Shown here piece after piece: positions 12,277-20,514 of a DNA stretch of 50,273 bases (its first letter is position 1; every line of letters starts with the position of its first letter). The notes beneath the pieces were generated by a model. It searched no databases. It saw only the letters and a list, made by a program, of their open reading frames with translations, and was not told the origin of the DNA. Made by a program: the position numbers and the translations under genes. Origin of the DNA: an uncultured Bacteroidales bacterium (GTDB taxonomy: Bacteria > Bacteroidota > Bacteroidia > Bacteroidales > UBA3663). Location of the stretch: assembly GCA_937899265.1 (NCBI GenBank), contig CALBPV010000043.1, positions 1-50,273 of the forward strand, written 5' to 3'.

Positions 12277-13239
12277 TTAATTTGCTTTCCAAGCCAAAGC
12301 CGAGGCACCGAGCACAGCTGCATTGCCGGATGCGAGACCGGAAGGCAGAATCTTGATTTTGCCTCTCCACATCTCCAAGAGATTGTCTTCCATTGCTTCG
12401 ACGATGGGGTTGAAGAGCAAGTCTCCGGCCTTGGCCAATCCGCCGAAGAGGATGATGGCCTCGGGAGCCGAGAATGCCACGAAATCGGCAAAAGCCTCAC
12501 CCATGATATGGCCTGTGTATTGGAAAATTTCCTTCGAGAGTTCATCGCCCTGCTGTGCCGCATCGAACACATCCTTCGATGTAATCTTATCGGGATCCAA
12601 TTTGCGGAGCAGCGAGTCACAGTCATGCGTGGTCAGAAATTCGCGGGCCGTACGAGCCACACCCGTGGCCGAGCAGTAGGTCTCAAGACAGCCTTTTCGT
12701 CCGCAGCCGCAGATTCGGTCGCCGTTGTGGACACGTGTGTGTCCCAACTCGCCGGCAAATCCGTCATGACCGTAAACCAATTCACCGTTGATTACGATTC
12801 CCGAACCGACACCCGTGCCGAGAGTGATGACTATGAAGTCGCGCATGCCTTTGGCCACACCGTAAGTCATCTCACCGATGGCTGCAGCATTGGCATCGTT
12901 GGTCACTGCCACCGGAATCCCCAAGGCATCATACAGCGATTCGCCCAAAGGGAGAATCCCCTTCCAGGGGAGGTTGGGTGCGAACTCAATGTTACCGCTA
13001 TAATAGTTGGCATTCGGAGCGCCTATTCCGATACCGGCAATCACCTGCGGGCCGCCCACGCCGCCCATCATGCGACGCAGTGTTGAGGCAATCACTTCAA
13101 TCATATCCTGGAATACGGAATAATCTTTAGTTTTAACAGATTCGGTAGCGACCACTTTGCCACGGGAATCCACAATTCCCATGACGGTATTGGTGCCACC
13201 CATGTCGATACCGACAGCGTATGGTTTTACATTTGACAT
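12277..13239 (-). CDS. ROK family sugar kinase (glucokinase-like)
   Basis: A 320-residue ROK-family kinase, likely to phosphorylate glucose or a related hexose at C6. The phosphate-binding loop is DMGGTNT (residues 12-18), the catalytic base Asp115 sits in TNDANAA, and GTGVGSG is present. The zinc/ROK signature is complete: GELGH at 163-167 and Cys177, Cys179, Cys184 in CGCGRKGC. There is no N-terminal helix-turn-helix, so it is a kinase rather than a NagC-type repressor. First gene of the ROK-uvrA-tsaE operon; promoter at 13269-13300. Substrate is inferred. Confidence 0.93.
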   Translation of the reverse strand: MSNVKPYAVGIDMGGTNTVMGIVDSRGKVVATESVKTKDYSVFQDMIEVIASTLRRMMGGVGGPQVIAGIGIGAPNANYYSGNIEFAPNLPWKGILPLGESLYDALGIPVAVTNDANAAAIGEMTYGVAKGMRDFIVITLGTGVGSGIVINGELVYGHDGFAGELGHTRVHNGDRICGCGRKGCLETYCSATGVARTAREFLTTHDCDSLLRKLDPDKITSKDVFDAAQQGDELSKEIFQYTGHIMGEAFADFVAFSAPEAIILFGGLAKAGDLLFNPIVEAMEDNLLEMWRGKIKILPSGLASGNAAVLGASALAWKAN

Positions 13240-13268
13240 AGATTGAGAAGTTTATTGTTTTAGCATCG

Positions 13269-13300
13269 CAAATATAGGCGTTTTTTTTGAGATGACCAAA
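13269..13300 (-). promoter_or_regulatory. promoter of the ROK-uvrA-tsaE operon
   Basis: Minus strand: TTTG (13297-13300), 20 bases, TATATTTG (13269-13276). The start is predicted near 13262, about 22 bases before the ATG. Confidence 0.82.
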
Positions 13301-13324
13301 TTTTATGTTCGTTTTTAAACATTA

Positions 13325-14260
13325 TTAGCGAAGTTTTAATATCTGTCCTGCCTGAACGCGCCCCGACTCGAGTCTGTTTCGCTTCATCAGAGACGACAAT
13401 CGGATGCCGTACATCTGAGAAATTCCCTGCAACGACTCGCCGGCTTTCACCGTATGAAGTTTGTGTTCTTTCGGGGCTCTGCTCTTCTTTTTCTCGAGAT
13501 AGATAATCTCTCCCTCCTTGAGTTTGTACTTCTTGGGGAGATCGTTCCATTTGCGCAATTTCCGTCGGGAAATTTCAAATTCCTTGCTGATGAATGACAG
13601 GTCATCGTCCTTGTGACACCTGATATAGCGCAGACCGCGTTTCTTGCTCGAGAGATAGACCTTGTGGGGGTTTTCAACATAATAGGACGACCGCACATCA
13701 TAGATGTCCAGATGATTGGTTTCGATGATGCGTATCAAGTCTTTGGCATAGCTGCGCGAGGTGGCATAGCCGCACTTCTTCAGTCCCTCGGCCCAACCCA
13801 CATAATCTGTCACATCCAACTTGAAGAGAGGATTATAGCGGGGATTGCTGCGCAGGAAGGTAGAGTGATACTCGAACCCCTTCTCGACAGAAGCGAACTT
13901 GCAGAACGGTTCCTGCCTTGCATCGTCATCGCACCTTACCACCGGGCCGTCCCAACCCCGGTAGGCCTTGATGCCGAAATGGTTGTTGGCCACCACAGCC
14001 AAATAACTCGACCCGTTGCCCGACTCGAGCAATCCCTGAGCCAGAGTGATGGACGCCGGGATGCCGTATTTCTTCTGTTGGCGCTGGGCTTCCTTGCGAT
14101 ATTCGGCCACATATTGCTGCACCGTCATCGGGGCTCTTTGTCTCACACATTTGTTCCTGTGAGCCGCCAAAGCGCTCCCGTATGGGAAAAGACTGAGCAC
14201 AGAAAGTAGCAAAATCAAAAATTTCCGGCCCGAAACTTGTTTTTTTGAAAAATTATTCAT
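13325..14260 (-). CDS. secreted glucosaminidase (GH73-type) with LysM domains
   Basis: A 311-residue exported peptidoglycan hydrolase. The N-terminal signal is charged then hydrophobic (FLILLLSVLSLF) with a likely cleavage after SALA. The catalytic region (about 45-195) has the mannosyl-glycoprotein endo-beta-N-acetylglucosaminidase-like pattern ITLAQGLLESGNG with the acid Glu, NNHFGIKAY and YATSRSYAKDLIRII. Two C-terminal LysM-like modules follow; the clearer one, at the end, reads HTVKAGESLQGISQMYG. An ATG at 14260 is chosen; a GTG 12 bases upstream is possible. It is divergent from cdd, whose promoter covers this start region. A CAAAGATA at 14330-14337 could be its own -7 element, but no well-spaced -33 follows. 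Confidence 0.9.
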   Translation of the reverse strand: MNNFSKKQVSGRKFLILLLSVLSLFPYGSALAAHRNKCVRQRAPMTVQQYVAEYRKEAQRQQKKYGIPASITLAQGLLESGNGSSYLAVVANNHFGIKAYRGWDGPVVRCDDDARQEPFCKFASVEKGFEYHSTFLRSNPRYNPLFKLDVTDYVGWAEGLKKCGYATSRSYAKDLIRIIETNHLDIYDVRSSYYVENPHKVYLSSKKRGLRYIRCHKDDDLSFISKEFEISRRKLRKWNDLPKKYKLKEGEIIYLEKKKSRAPKEHKLHTVKAGESLQGISQMYGIRLSSLMKRNRLESGRVQAGQILKLR

Positions 14261-14267
14261 ATCTTTG
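14236..14267 (+). promoter_or_regulatory. cdd promoter
   Basis: CTTG at 14236-14239 (one base off TTTG), 20 bases, then TATCTTTG at 14260-14267. The start is expected near 14274, about 35 bases before the cdd ATG. The promoter overlaps the start codon of the divergent glucosaminidase gene. Confidence 0.72.
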
Positions 14268-14307
14268 CGCACAATTTTAAATCAAAAGTTTATTAAAGTT
14301 TCCTGCA

Positions 14308-14790
14308 ATGAAAACCTTAGAAATTTCTGCAAAGATAACGATTCTTTCTGAATTAGAGCTCAACAAAGACCAAAAAAATGTCGTTGAAGCAGCAAAAAAT
14401 GCAACTTTGACCTCATATTCGCCCTATTCTCACTTTTCTGTGGGCGCTGCGTGCTTGCTTGACAACGGCGAAATTGTCGCGGGCAGCAATCAGGAAAATG
14501 CCGCCTATCCCTCCGGCCTCTGTGCCGAGCGAACAGCGCTCTTCTACGCTATGGCCCGCTATCCTAAAGCCAAGGTTCTCAAACTTGCCATCATATCGCG
14601 AAACAAAGGTCGTATCACTCCCGATATCTGCACTCCCTGCGGAGCTTGCCGTCAGGTCATTCTCGAGACCGAGGCACGCGGCGGACAGCCCATCGAGTTG
14701 CTCCTTTGCAGCGACACAGAGATTTACGTTGTCAACGGCATTTCCTCCCTCCTTCCGCTTGGGTTCAATTACGAATCTCTGCAGAAATAA
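14308..14790 (+). CDS. cdd: cytidine deaminase
   Basis: A 160-residue zinc hydrolase of pyrimidine salvage, converting cytidine or deoxycytidine to uridine or deoxyuridine. The zinc ligands are Cys72 in GLCAERTA with proton shuttle Glu74, and Cys111 and Cys114 in CTPCGACRQ. The substrate loop YSPYSHFSVGAA is intact. The N terminus is about 25 residues longer than the compact Bacillus enzyme. Single-gene unit between the divergent glucosaminidase and the dnaA control region. Confidence 0.95.
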   Translation: MKTLEISAKITILSELELNKDQKNVVEAAKNATLTSYSPYSHFSVGAACLLDNGEIVAGSNQENAAYPSGLCAERTALFYAMARYPKAKVLKLAIISRNKGRITPDICTPCGACRQVILETEARGGQPIELLLCSDTEIYVVNGISSLLPLGFNYESLQK

Positions 14791-14860
14791 AAGGCGTTGT
14801 ATTTAAAAACATTTCAAATAAAAAACCTTGGGATTCTCTTCCTGAATTACAGCAAAAATC

Positions 14861-14916
14861 CGAGGGATGAAACAGTTCAAAAATAGTGTGGATAACTTTG
14901 GCTGTTCCATCCCTCG
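14861..14916. repeat. 15-bp inverted repeat enclosing a DnaA box
   Basis: Left arm 14861-14875 (CGAGGGATGAAACAG) and right arm 14902-14916 (CTGTTCCATCCCTCG) pair at 14 of 15 positions across a 26-base centre. The centre contains TGTGGATAA. Confidence 0.88.
14887..14895 (-). promoter_or_regulatory. consensus DnaA box (TTATCCACA)
   Basis: TGTGGATAA on the plus strand is the exact complement of the consensus DnaA box TTATCCACA. It lies 303 bases before the dnaA start codon and within the loop of the inverted repeat. Confidence 0.8.
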
Positions 14917-15050
14917 AATCCGTTTCACGGCCTTTTCACGCGAAGATTTTTTGAATTTTACAGGACAAGCCGCACTGCCGCTTTCGATGCCCTAAAATGC
15001 TGATTCTCAGAGGGTTCTGAAAAACCAAATTTTTATACCTTTTTTTTTCA

Positions 15051-15082
15051 TTTGTTTTTTTAAATAGTTTTCTTTATCTTTG
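15051..15082 (+). promoter_or_regulatory. dnaA promoter
   Basis: TTTG (15051-15054), 20 bases, TATCTTTG (15075-15082). The predicted start near 15089 leaves a leader of about 110 bases. The DnaA-box hairpin ends 134 bases upstream of the -33 element. Confidence 0.85.
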
Positions 15083-15197
15083 CACTCGGTTTTCGAAATC
15101 TCGCACCGACAGCAAACCCACTATATGAGGTGCACTGATGCAAAGAAAACCTTTTTGAATTTTATCTGTATATATATTAATAAGGTATATTTCTTTT

Positions 15198-16544
15198 ATG
15201 AAACAAGCCTGCGAGTCTCAATGGGACGAATGTCTGCGCATTATACGCGACAATATCCAGAACGAGGAAGCCTACCAAAGCTTCTTTGCCTGCTGCCGAG
15301 CCTACAGCTTCGAAGAGTCGGAGTGCAGGCTGACGCTGGCGATTCCCTCAGCATTCGTTCGTGAGCAGCTTGAAAGCCAATACTTCGACCTGCTGAAGAA
15401 AACGCTCCAGCGTGTCTTCGGCCCCAAGATTCGTCTTCGCTACATAACATACGTGGCAGAAACGCAGATGAACTTGGGTACGCAGCCGGCCGTGAATCAA
15501 AGCCAAGCCTTCGATACACACCTCAATCCTGAACTGACTTTTGAATCGTTCTGCGCAGGCAAAAGCAACGAACTTGCCCTTGCAGCAGCACGCACTGTGG
15601 CAGCCCAACCCGGTCACAACGCGTTCAATCCTTACTTCATCTTCGGTGCCTCCGGCGTAGGCAAGACCCACCTGGCGCAGGCTATCGGACTGAAGATTTT
15701 GGAAACGATGCCCACCAAGCGCGTATTATATGTGACGGCCCACATCTTCCAAGTGCAATACACTGATGCCGTGAGGAGAAATCTCTTCAACGATTTCATC
15801 AACTTCTACCGAACCATCGACGTTCTCATCGTCGATGACATCCAGGAGTTTGCCGGCAAGACCAAAGTGGCTACCCAGAATGCATTCTTCCACATCTTCA
15901 ACTACCTGCACCAAAGCGGGAAGCAGCTCGTCATGACCTGCGACCGTCCACCCGTTGAACTGGAAGATCTTGTTCCCCGTCTCCTCACCCGCTTCAAGTG
16001 GGGGTTCATCGGAGAGATTGAACATCCCGACTACGAACTGCGCCGCGAGATTCTCAAAGGCAAATGCGAAAAGGAAGGACTCGACATCGACTCCGATGTC
16101 ATCGAGTTCATTGCCCGCAATGCCACCGACAACGTGCGCGACCTCGAAGGTGTCATCAACTCCCTCCTCGCCTATTCCATCACTTTCAACCGCCCTGTCA
16201 ATCAGGATTTGGCCGAGCGCGTGTTGAAGATGATTGTCAAGGTGGAAGCCCGTGTGGTTACAACCGAATCCATTCTCTCGCTCGTAGCCGAAATCTTCGG
16301 CATCGACCAGAAGTCCATTCTCTGCAAGTCACGCCGTCAGGACTTTGTGATCGCACGCCAGGCCGCCATGTCGCTCTGCAAGAAATACACCACCCAAAGT
16401 GTGTCCCACATCGGTCAGGTCATCGGCGGTCGCGACCACGCAACTGTGCTCCATGCCCTCAAGAGCGTCGATAAATTGCTCGAAACCGACCGCACGTTCA
16501 AAGAGAAATACGTTGCCGTAGAGAAGGCAATTGCCAGCTGTTGA
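15198..16544 (+). CDS. dnaA: chromosomal replication initiator protein DnaA
   Basis: A 448-residue initiator that opens the replication origin. Domain I is at about 5-85. A short domain II linker (about 90-110) is compact for the family. Domain III is an AAA+ core with Walker A GASGVGKT (150-157), Walker B IVDDIQ (211-216) and the sensor region MTCDRPP. Domain IV carries the DnaA-box-binding signature GGRDHATVLHA (410-420). The start at 15198 follows the family N terminus. It converges with the YARHG gene and ends before a shared hairpin terminator. Very likely autoregulated through the box at 14887. Confidence 0.97.
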   Translation: MKQACESQWDECLRIIRDNIQNEEAYQSFFACCRAYSFEESECRLTLAIPSAFVREQLESQYFDLLKKTLQRVFGPKIRLRYITYVAETQMNLGTQPAVNQSQAFDTHLNPELTFESFCAGKSNELALAAARTVAAQPGHNAFNPYFIFGASGVGKTHLAQAIGLKILETMPTKRVLYVTAHIFQVQYTDAVRRNLFNDFINFYRTIDVLIVDDIQEFAGKTKVATQNAFFHIFNYLHQSGKQLVMTCDRPPVELEDLVPRLLTRFKWGFIGEIEHPDYELRREILKGKCEKEGLDIDSDVIEFIARNATDNVRDLEGVINSLLAYSITFNRPVNQDLAERVLKMIVKVEARVVTTESILSLVAEIFGIDQKSILCKSRRQDFVIARQAAMSLCKKYTTQSVSHIGQVIGGRDHATVLHALKSVDKLLETDRTFKEKYVAVEKAIASC

Positions 16545-16545
16545 C

Positions 16546-16573
16546 GGTTCCAAGGTTCAGGGTTCAAGGTTCC
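16546..16573 (+). repeat. heptamer-like GGTTCAA array, copy 1
   Basis: About four imperfect 7-8-base units close to GGTTCAA/GGTTCAG, starting 2 bases after the dnaA stop. A matching array on the other strand lies at 17802-17837, on the far side of the YARHG gene. Confidence 0.7.
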
Positions 16574-16589
16574 ATTCCGGCGAACAGAG

Positions 16590-16626
16590 CAAGTGCCTGC
16601 AGAAATTCTGCGGGCACTTGTTGTTT
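16590..16626 (+). terminator. hairpin terminator after dnaA
   Basis: Stem arms 16590-16602 and 16608-16620 (CAAGTGCCTGCAG / CTGCGGGCACTTG, 12 of 13 paired), a 5-base loop, then TTGTTT. It may also stop transcription of the converging YARHG gene. Confidence 0.75.
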
Positions 16627-16633
16627 ACGCAGT

Positions 16634-17785
16634 CTATTGCAGTTCGCTGACAAGTTTTCGTTCACGCAGAGTGAAATCTGCGTCGGAAGGCTGATAATCC
16701 GCATCGGGCATGTACCACCAAAGTTCGGAGAAATACGTCCTGAGCTTTTTGTTCTTGAAGACATAGCCGCGGTGAGCGTATGGCAGATTGCGCAGGATTT
16801 TCTCCCGATCGGCAATTTTATCGGTCTCCAGCATATAACAGTCGGGCATCCAGTTGTCGCTGCGGTCATAGAACGTACCGAGCACGAAGTGGTCGTAGTT
16901 GATACGTTCTGCCGACTGGATAACCATGTTGTCCTTAGGCTTGAAGTTCATGGCGTGCCACTCGACGGTGCCGTTACGGAGCGAAAATTCCGTACACGAA
17001 ACGTACCAGTCTTTGGCCTTCCGCATCTTGCCTGTGCCCTCGGCGACCACAAATTCCGACTCGCTGAAGAGAGAATCGGTCACGAAGAAATGTTTGGCCG
17101 TTGCGGTGGCCTTGATGCGCAGGGTAAAATCGTCAATCTGTCGGTTGGACCACCGCATGGCAGGCATAAGCCAATAGGGTACTTCGAAAGTACGTCCCGC
17201 TCCATAGCTCATCCGGTAGCGGTAAGTATGATGAACGCTGTTCTTTCCGTGCTCGAACCGGGCCACGAAATAGTAGGCATAGGAAAAGCCGGTGAGACTG
17301 TCGAGTTTTTCATTGTAGAGCAACGCATTGTGGGGCAAGTCTTCTCCGTCCTTCATTATGACCTCTCCATAGGACTTCCAGTCATTCAGGTTGAGAGGAC
17401 GGAAGTCGCCTTCAGTGCCATAATCATATTTGACCACCGCGTTCATGAAACCCAGCTCTTCGCCGTTCATGTTGACCGTGAAATCGGCAATGTAAGGATG
17501 AATCCCCTGTCGACTGAAGGGGACATCATCGTTGTAGGGGGCATTGGCCTCAAATCCCATCACCACGGTTTTGGCTTCCCCGCAGTTGTTGAGTTCGTAT
17601 TGCACATCCACCTGAGCATAACCGTCGTCGCAGAGGTCGATGGTCAGCATTTCCTTCTCGAGAGCGATGTCCGTTTCCTGGACGGGAACCAGATGATTGC
17701 CGTTCACACAAAACACTCCGTCATTGGCTTTTGTGCCAAAGGCGCATAACAGCGACAAGGTGATTGCGAAAAATTTCTGTTTCAT
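16634..17785 (-). CDS. secreted YARHG domain protein
   Basis: A 383-residue exported protein. The signal peptide is MKQKFFAITLSLLCAFGTKA. The middle is beta-rich with many aromatic residues and resembles the DUF4424-like beta-sandwich of YARHG proteins. The C-terminal part (about 330-370) contains LPYAHRGYVFKNKKLRTYF followed by WWYMPDADY, which fits the YARHG domain, an extracellular alpha-helical module; here the naming motif reads YAHRG. Function unknown; probably periplasmic or surface. It is transcribed toward dnaA. No Bacteroidota promoter match was found just upstream; a heptamer array (17802-17837) occupies that place. Confidence 0.8.
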   Translation of the reverse strand: MKQKFFAITLSLLCAFGTKANDGVFCVNGNHLVPVQETDIALEKEMLTIDLCDDGYAQVDVQYELNNCGEAKTVVMGFEANAPYNDDVPFSRQGIHPYIADFTVNMNGEELGFMNAVVKYDYGTEGDFRPLNLNDWKSYGEVIMKDGEDLPHNALLYNEKLDSLTGFSYAYYFVARFEHGKNSVHHTYRYRMSYGAGRTFEVPYWLMPAMRWSNRQIDDFTLRIKATATAKHFFVTDSLFSESEFVVAEGTGKMRKAKDWYVSCTEFSLRNGTVEWHAMNFKPKDNMVIQSAERINYDHFVLGTFYDRSDNWMPDCYMLETDKIADREKILRNLPYAHRGYVFKNKKLRTYFSELWWYMPDADYQPSDADFTLRERKLVSELQ

Positions 17786-17801
17786 CTTTTATTTTATTGT
17801 T

Positions 17802-17837
17802 GATTGAACCTTTGACCTTTGAATCCTGAACCCTGAA
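17802..17837 (-). repeat. heptamer-like GGTTCAA array, copy 2 (inverted)
   Basis: Read on the minus strand it gives about five units close to GGTTCAG, GATTCAA, GGTCAAA and GGTTCAA. It mirrors the array at 16546-16573, so the two face each other around the YARHG gene. The rest of the 17786-18013 gap (228 bases) holds no supported gene. Confidence 0.68.
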
Positions 17838-18013
17838 AAGCGCCCAAGTCGTGGCAGTGAAAGGAATGAGAGCCCCTCGGATTGCCGTCCACACTGTCGT
17901 AATGGGCCAAGGGATGACATCCGCCCCCGTCAGGTGCCTCCAACAATCCGGCGGGAGCTGCCTCCAAAATCGCTGCGGGGAGCGTGTCTGCCGGCAGGGA
18001 TTCGGAAGATGAT

Positions 18014-20479
18014 TTATCGCAAAGCCTTCTTGCCGTTTTGTATGTAAATCGTTCGGTGGTCTCGGGTGGACGGCATCCGGCATCCTGAGAGATCGTAAGA
18101 TTCGGGTGCCTGCTCTTTGTCATCCGACTGGAGGCTGATGTTGCTGGTCTGTTCGGTTTTATAGACCAATTCGCGATAATTATAGTAACCGCCTTGCACA
18201 AACGGCATAATATCCGTAATGACATCCTGATTGGTAAAAACCAGTTCCTCGGGAGTTTCTTCCGTGACCGCAGAACCCGTCCATTGCCAAATGATTCGCC
18301 CGTTTGCAGTAGTCCCCACCTTCGCACAACGGTCACCGCCTTGGGTATTCCTCAAGTCTGTAGAATTGTCGCCGGCGGTGCGTACTTTGCAGTAAACAGG
18401 CTCGTCCCAACAGAAACGCGGCATCTCGAAATAGGTGTACCAATGTCCCTCGACAGGAACCACCGCCGATGGTGCATCTGCCGGCCGTGTGTAATCCCGC
18501 TCGGCAGGATTCGGCAGAGGCGTCGCTTCCGCATCGGGGAAAACGGTGAGGCGCAGCTCCGTACAGCCATAGGGAATCAGCCGGATGTATTTTGTTTCCG
18601 GACTCAACAGCTCCAAATGTCCCTGCTCGGGCAGATGGGGCGTATAGCGTCCGTCTTCCAGTTCCCACTTGATTTGCTTCACGGGGACGACTACATCGAA
18701 CGGCGCATATTCCGCATCGAAGGGGATGCTTCCTTCCGGCTCTATTTGATCGGGCCATCCCACCTCTACGGGACTTCCGTCAGCTGTGGATGCGTAGTTG
18801 AAGTCGCCTGTAGGCGTGATGTTCCAACATTTGAAGTCGGGATTATCGGGCTTCTTGCCGTGCATGTTGGCATATTCCGTCAGGTCTTCTTCCATCTTGT
18901 GCGGAATGGCATACGACAGGAGCAGCGGTCCCCTGCGAAAACATACGCCCTGTCCCTCGATGACTTCTTTCTCAACAGGCATAGGCAGCATGAGCAACAC
19001 TCTGTCGCCGTTCTTCACAGCTTCGGGGAGTTTCACAAAGGTGCCGGCAACCAAAGCAAGGTTGGCATCGATGTCATTGATTTTGAGCGATGCATTCTCA
19101 CACCAGGCCGGAATACGCAGCGTCAGCGGGATGCTGGCTCCCGGGTCTCCTTCGACTGTGAAACAGAGCGTCTCGTCGAACGGATACCGGGTGTTGTCGG
19201 TAATGGAGAGATTGCCCCCGGCGGTCTTGAAGGTGGCCTCACAGGGACCGTAGATGGCAGCCACGGCTCCGCCGTCGCTGTCGGTCATCCACATACGGCT
19301 CACAAAGTTGGGCAGCATGCGGTTGACATTGCCCGAGCAGCACTCTGTTTCGTGGGTGGGACGATAGGCCATCCAGGTGGAGCCGTGCTTGTAGATGTTG
19401 TGGTTCGATGTACCTGTGGCAATAAACTGGTTGAGTGACGAGAAATATTGCAACGACCGGAAGTCCTTGGTGATGGCTCCCATTCCCGCATTGTAGATGG
19501 CATTCTCTATCTTGTCGGCCCATTCGGCAGCGCCGGTCACCGACAGATAATGGCACAACGTCCAGGAGAAATCGACCACGTCGCAGGTTTCATGGCTGAT
19601 GTGGATGTCATTGCCCAACAGGAACTCGGCGCTCGAAGGTACGCCGTCGGGCAGCATCGACTCCTGTTCCAACTTACGGATGGCCTGCATGGCCAGATCC
19701 AAATAATGCTGTTTTCCCGTGTAGGCATAGAGCAACATCGGCAGTTTGAGCATCTCGCAGAATGTGACACCGTGCATGTAGAAGGGTTCGCTGCTTGTGA
19801 TGGAGGTCTCGTCGAGTGCAAAGCGGTTCTGAATGGCCCAGGCTTCCTCGGCCAGTTGAAGCAACTTGGGATTGCCCGTCTTGCCGTAGGTCCACAGCAT
19901 CCCCTCCAGAGACATGATGTTGCGGCCTCCGACGATTCCGCCGGCCAAATCATCCTTACTGAAGTTCAGGCAGTGGCGTTCCAAAGCCTTCGGAATACGC
20001 TCGTCGCCGTCGTGTTCGTATTTGGCCTGCAACACGCGAAAGAAAACCGACATTGGCCAAGTGATGCCCTTCAGCGTTTGGTTGCCGAGTTCTCCGGTCT
20101 CACTGACGTGTTCGAAGGTGTATTCGATGCCTTCGCAGGCTTTGTCTATCATTGCGCTGTCACCCAATTCGTAGCCCAATCGCAACAGGCCGTCCGTATA
20201 GTAGGCCGTCTGTTCGTAGCGCCACCAGTTGTTGCCATAAGACTCGTCGGGACGCGAGATTTCACCCGCCCAAAGACAGGAATTATACGGATAGGACAAA
20301 GCCTCCGGATGTCCCGTCAACCCGTCGTGCTGGCGCATCATCAACGTGTGGAGCCAACCGATCGGTCGAATATCGGGCACCTGTCCGACCGTGAATTGGC
20401 TGTTACTCTGTGCCGACACCTGGGATATTCCGACGAGAATCACTACCAAGGCAACAAATACTTGAAATTTTTTCTTCAT
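18014..20479 (-). CDS. GH127-type beta-L-arabinofuranosidase, secreted
   Basis: An 821-residue exported glycoside hydrolase of the GH127/GH146 (formerly DUF1680) type, which removes beta-L-arabinofuranose from plant glycans and glycoproteins. The signal peptide MKKKFQVFVALVVILVGISQVSA fixes the start at 20479; a GTG at 20518 would overlap the previous gene. The (alpha/alpha)6 barrel covers about 25-430. The zinc/cysteine site is visible: Glu297 and Cys299 (SHETCD) and the Cys pair 380-381 (ETECCSGN), the second place corresponding to the nucleophile cysteine of HypBA1. The tail SYDLSGCRM...TIYIQNGKKALR resembles a type IX-like C-terminal sorting tail. It follows the secreted hypothetical gene by 35 bases. 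Confidence 0.9.
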   Translation of the reverse strand: MKKKFQVFVALVVILVGISQVSAQSNSQFTVGQVPDIRPIGWLHTLMMRQHDGLTGHPEALSYPYNSCLWAGEISRPDESYGNNWWRYEQTAYYTDGLLRLGYELGDSAMIDKACEGIEYTFEHVSETGELGNQTLKGITWPMSVFFRVLQAKYEHDGDERIPKALERHCLNFSKDDLAGGIVGGRNIMSLEGMLWTYGKTGNPKLLQLAEEAWAIQNRFALDETSITSSEPFYMHGVTFCEMLKLPMLLYAYTGKQHYLDLAMQAIRKLEQESMLPDGVPSSAEFLLGNDIHISHETCDVVDFSWTLCHYLSVTGAAEWADKIENAIYNAGMGAITKDFRSLQYFSSLNQFIATGTSNHNIYKHGSTWMAYRPTHETECCSGNVNRMLPNFVSRMWMTDSDGGAVAAIYGPCEATFKTAGGNLSITDNTRYPFDETLCFTVEGDPGASIPLTLRIPAWCENASLKINDIDANLALVAGTFVKLPEAVKNGDRVLLMLPMPVEKEVIEGQGVCFRRGPLLLSYAIPHKMEEDLTEYANMHGKKPDNPDFKCWNITPTGDFNYASTADGSPVEVGWPDQIEPEGSIPFDAEYAPFDVVVPVKQIKWELEDGRYTPHLPEQGHLELLSPETKYIRLIPYGCTELRLTVFPDAEATPLPNPAERDYTRPADAPSAVVPVEGHWYTYFEMPRFCWDEPVYCKVRTAGDNSTDLRNTQGGDRCAKVGTTANGRIIWQWTGSAVTEETPEELVFTNQDVITDIMPFVQGGYYNYRELVYKTEQTSNISLQSDDKEQAPESYDLSGCRMPSTRDHRTIYIQNGKKALR

Positions 20480-20514
20480 AAACATTTTTGAAAATTTTCT
20501 CCTGACAAACTTCC

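Larger units (their letters stand above)
14791..15197 (+). other. 407-base control region before dnaA
   Basis: No gene is supported here. In order it holds the inverted repeat with a DnaA box (14861-14916), a run of very AT-rich sequence (about 15020-15075), the dnaA promoter (15051-15082) and a leader of about 110 bases. The combination of DnaA box, AT-rich tract and dnaA is what a chromosomal origin or an autoregulated dnaA promoter looks like; only one consensus box was found, which argues for regulation more than for a full origin. Confidence 0.6.

Noticed and set aside
9434..12280. A chain of plus-strand frames opposite uvrA
   Set aside because: Antisense shadows; UvrA motifs run unbroken on the minus strand.
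17794..18336. A 180-codon minus-strand frame running from GH127 into the following gap
   Set aside because: It overlaps GH127 in another frame and its end is encoded by the heptamer array; no domain was seen.
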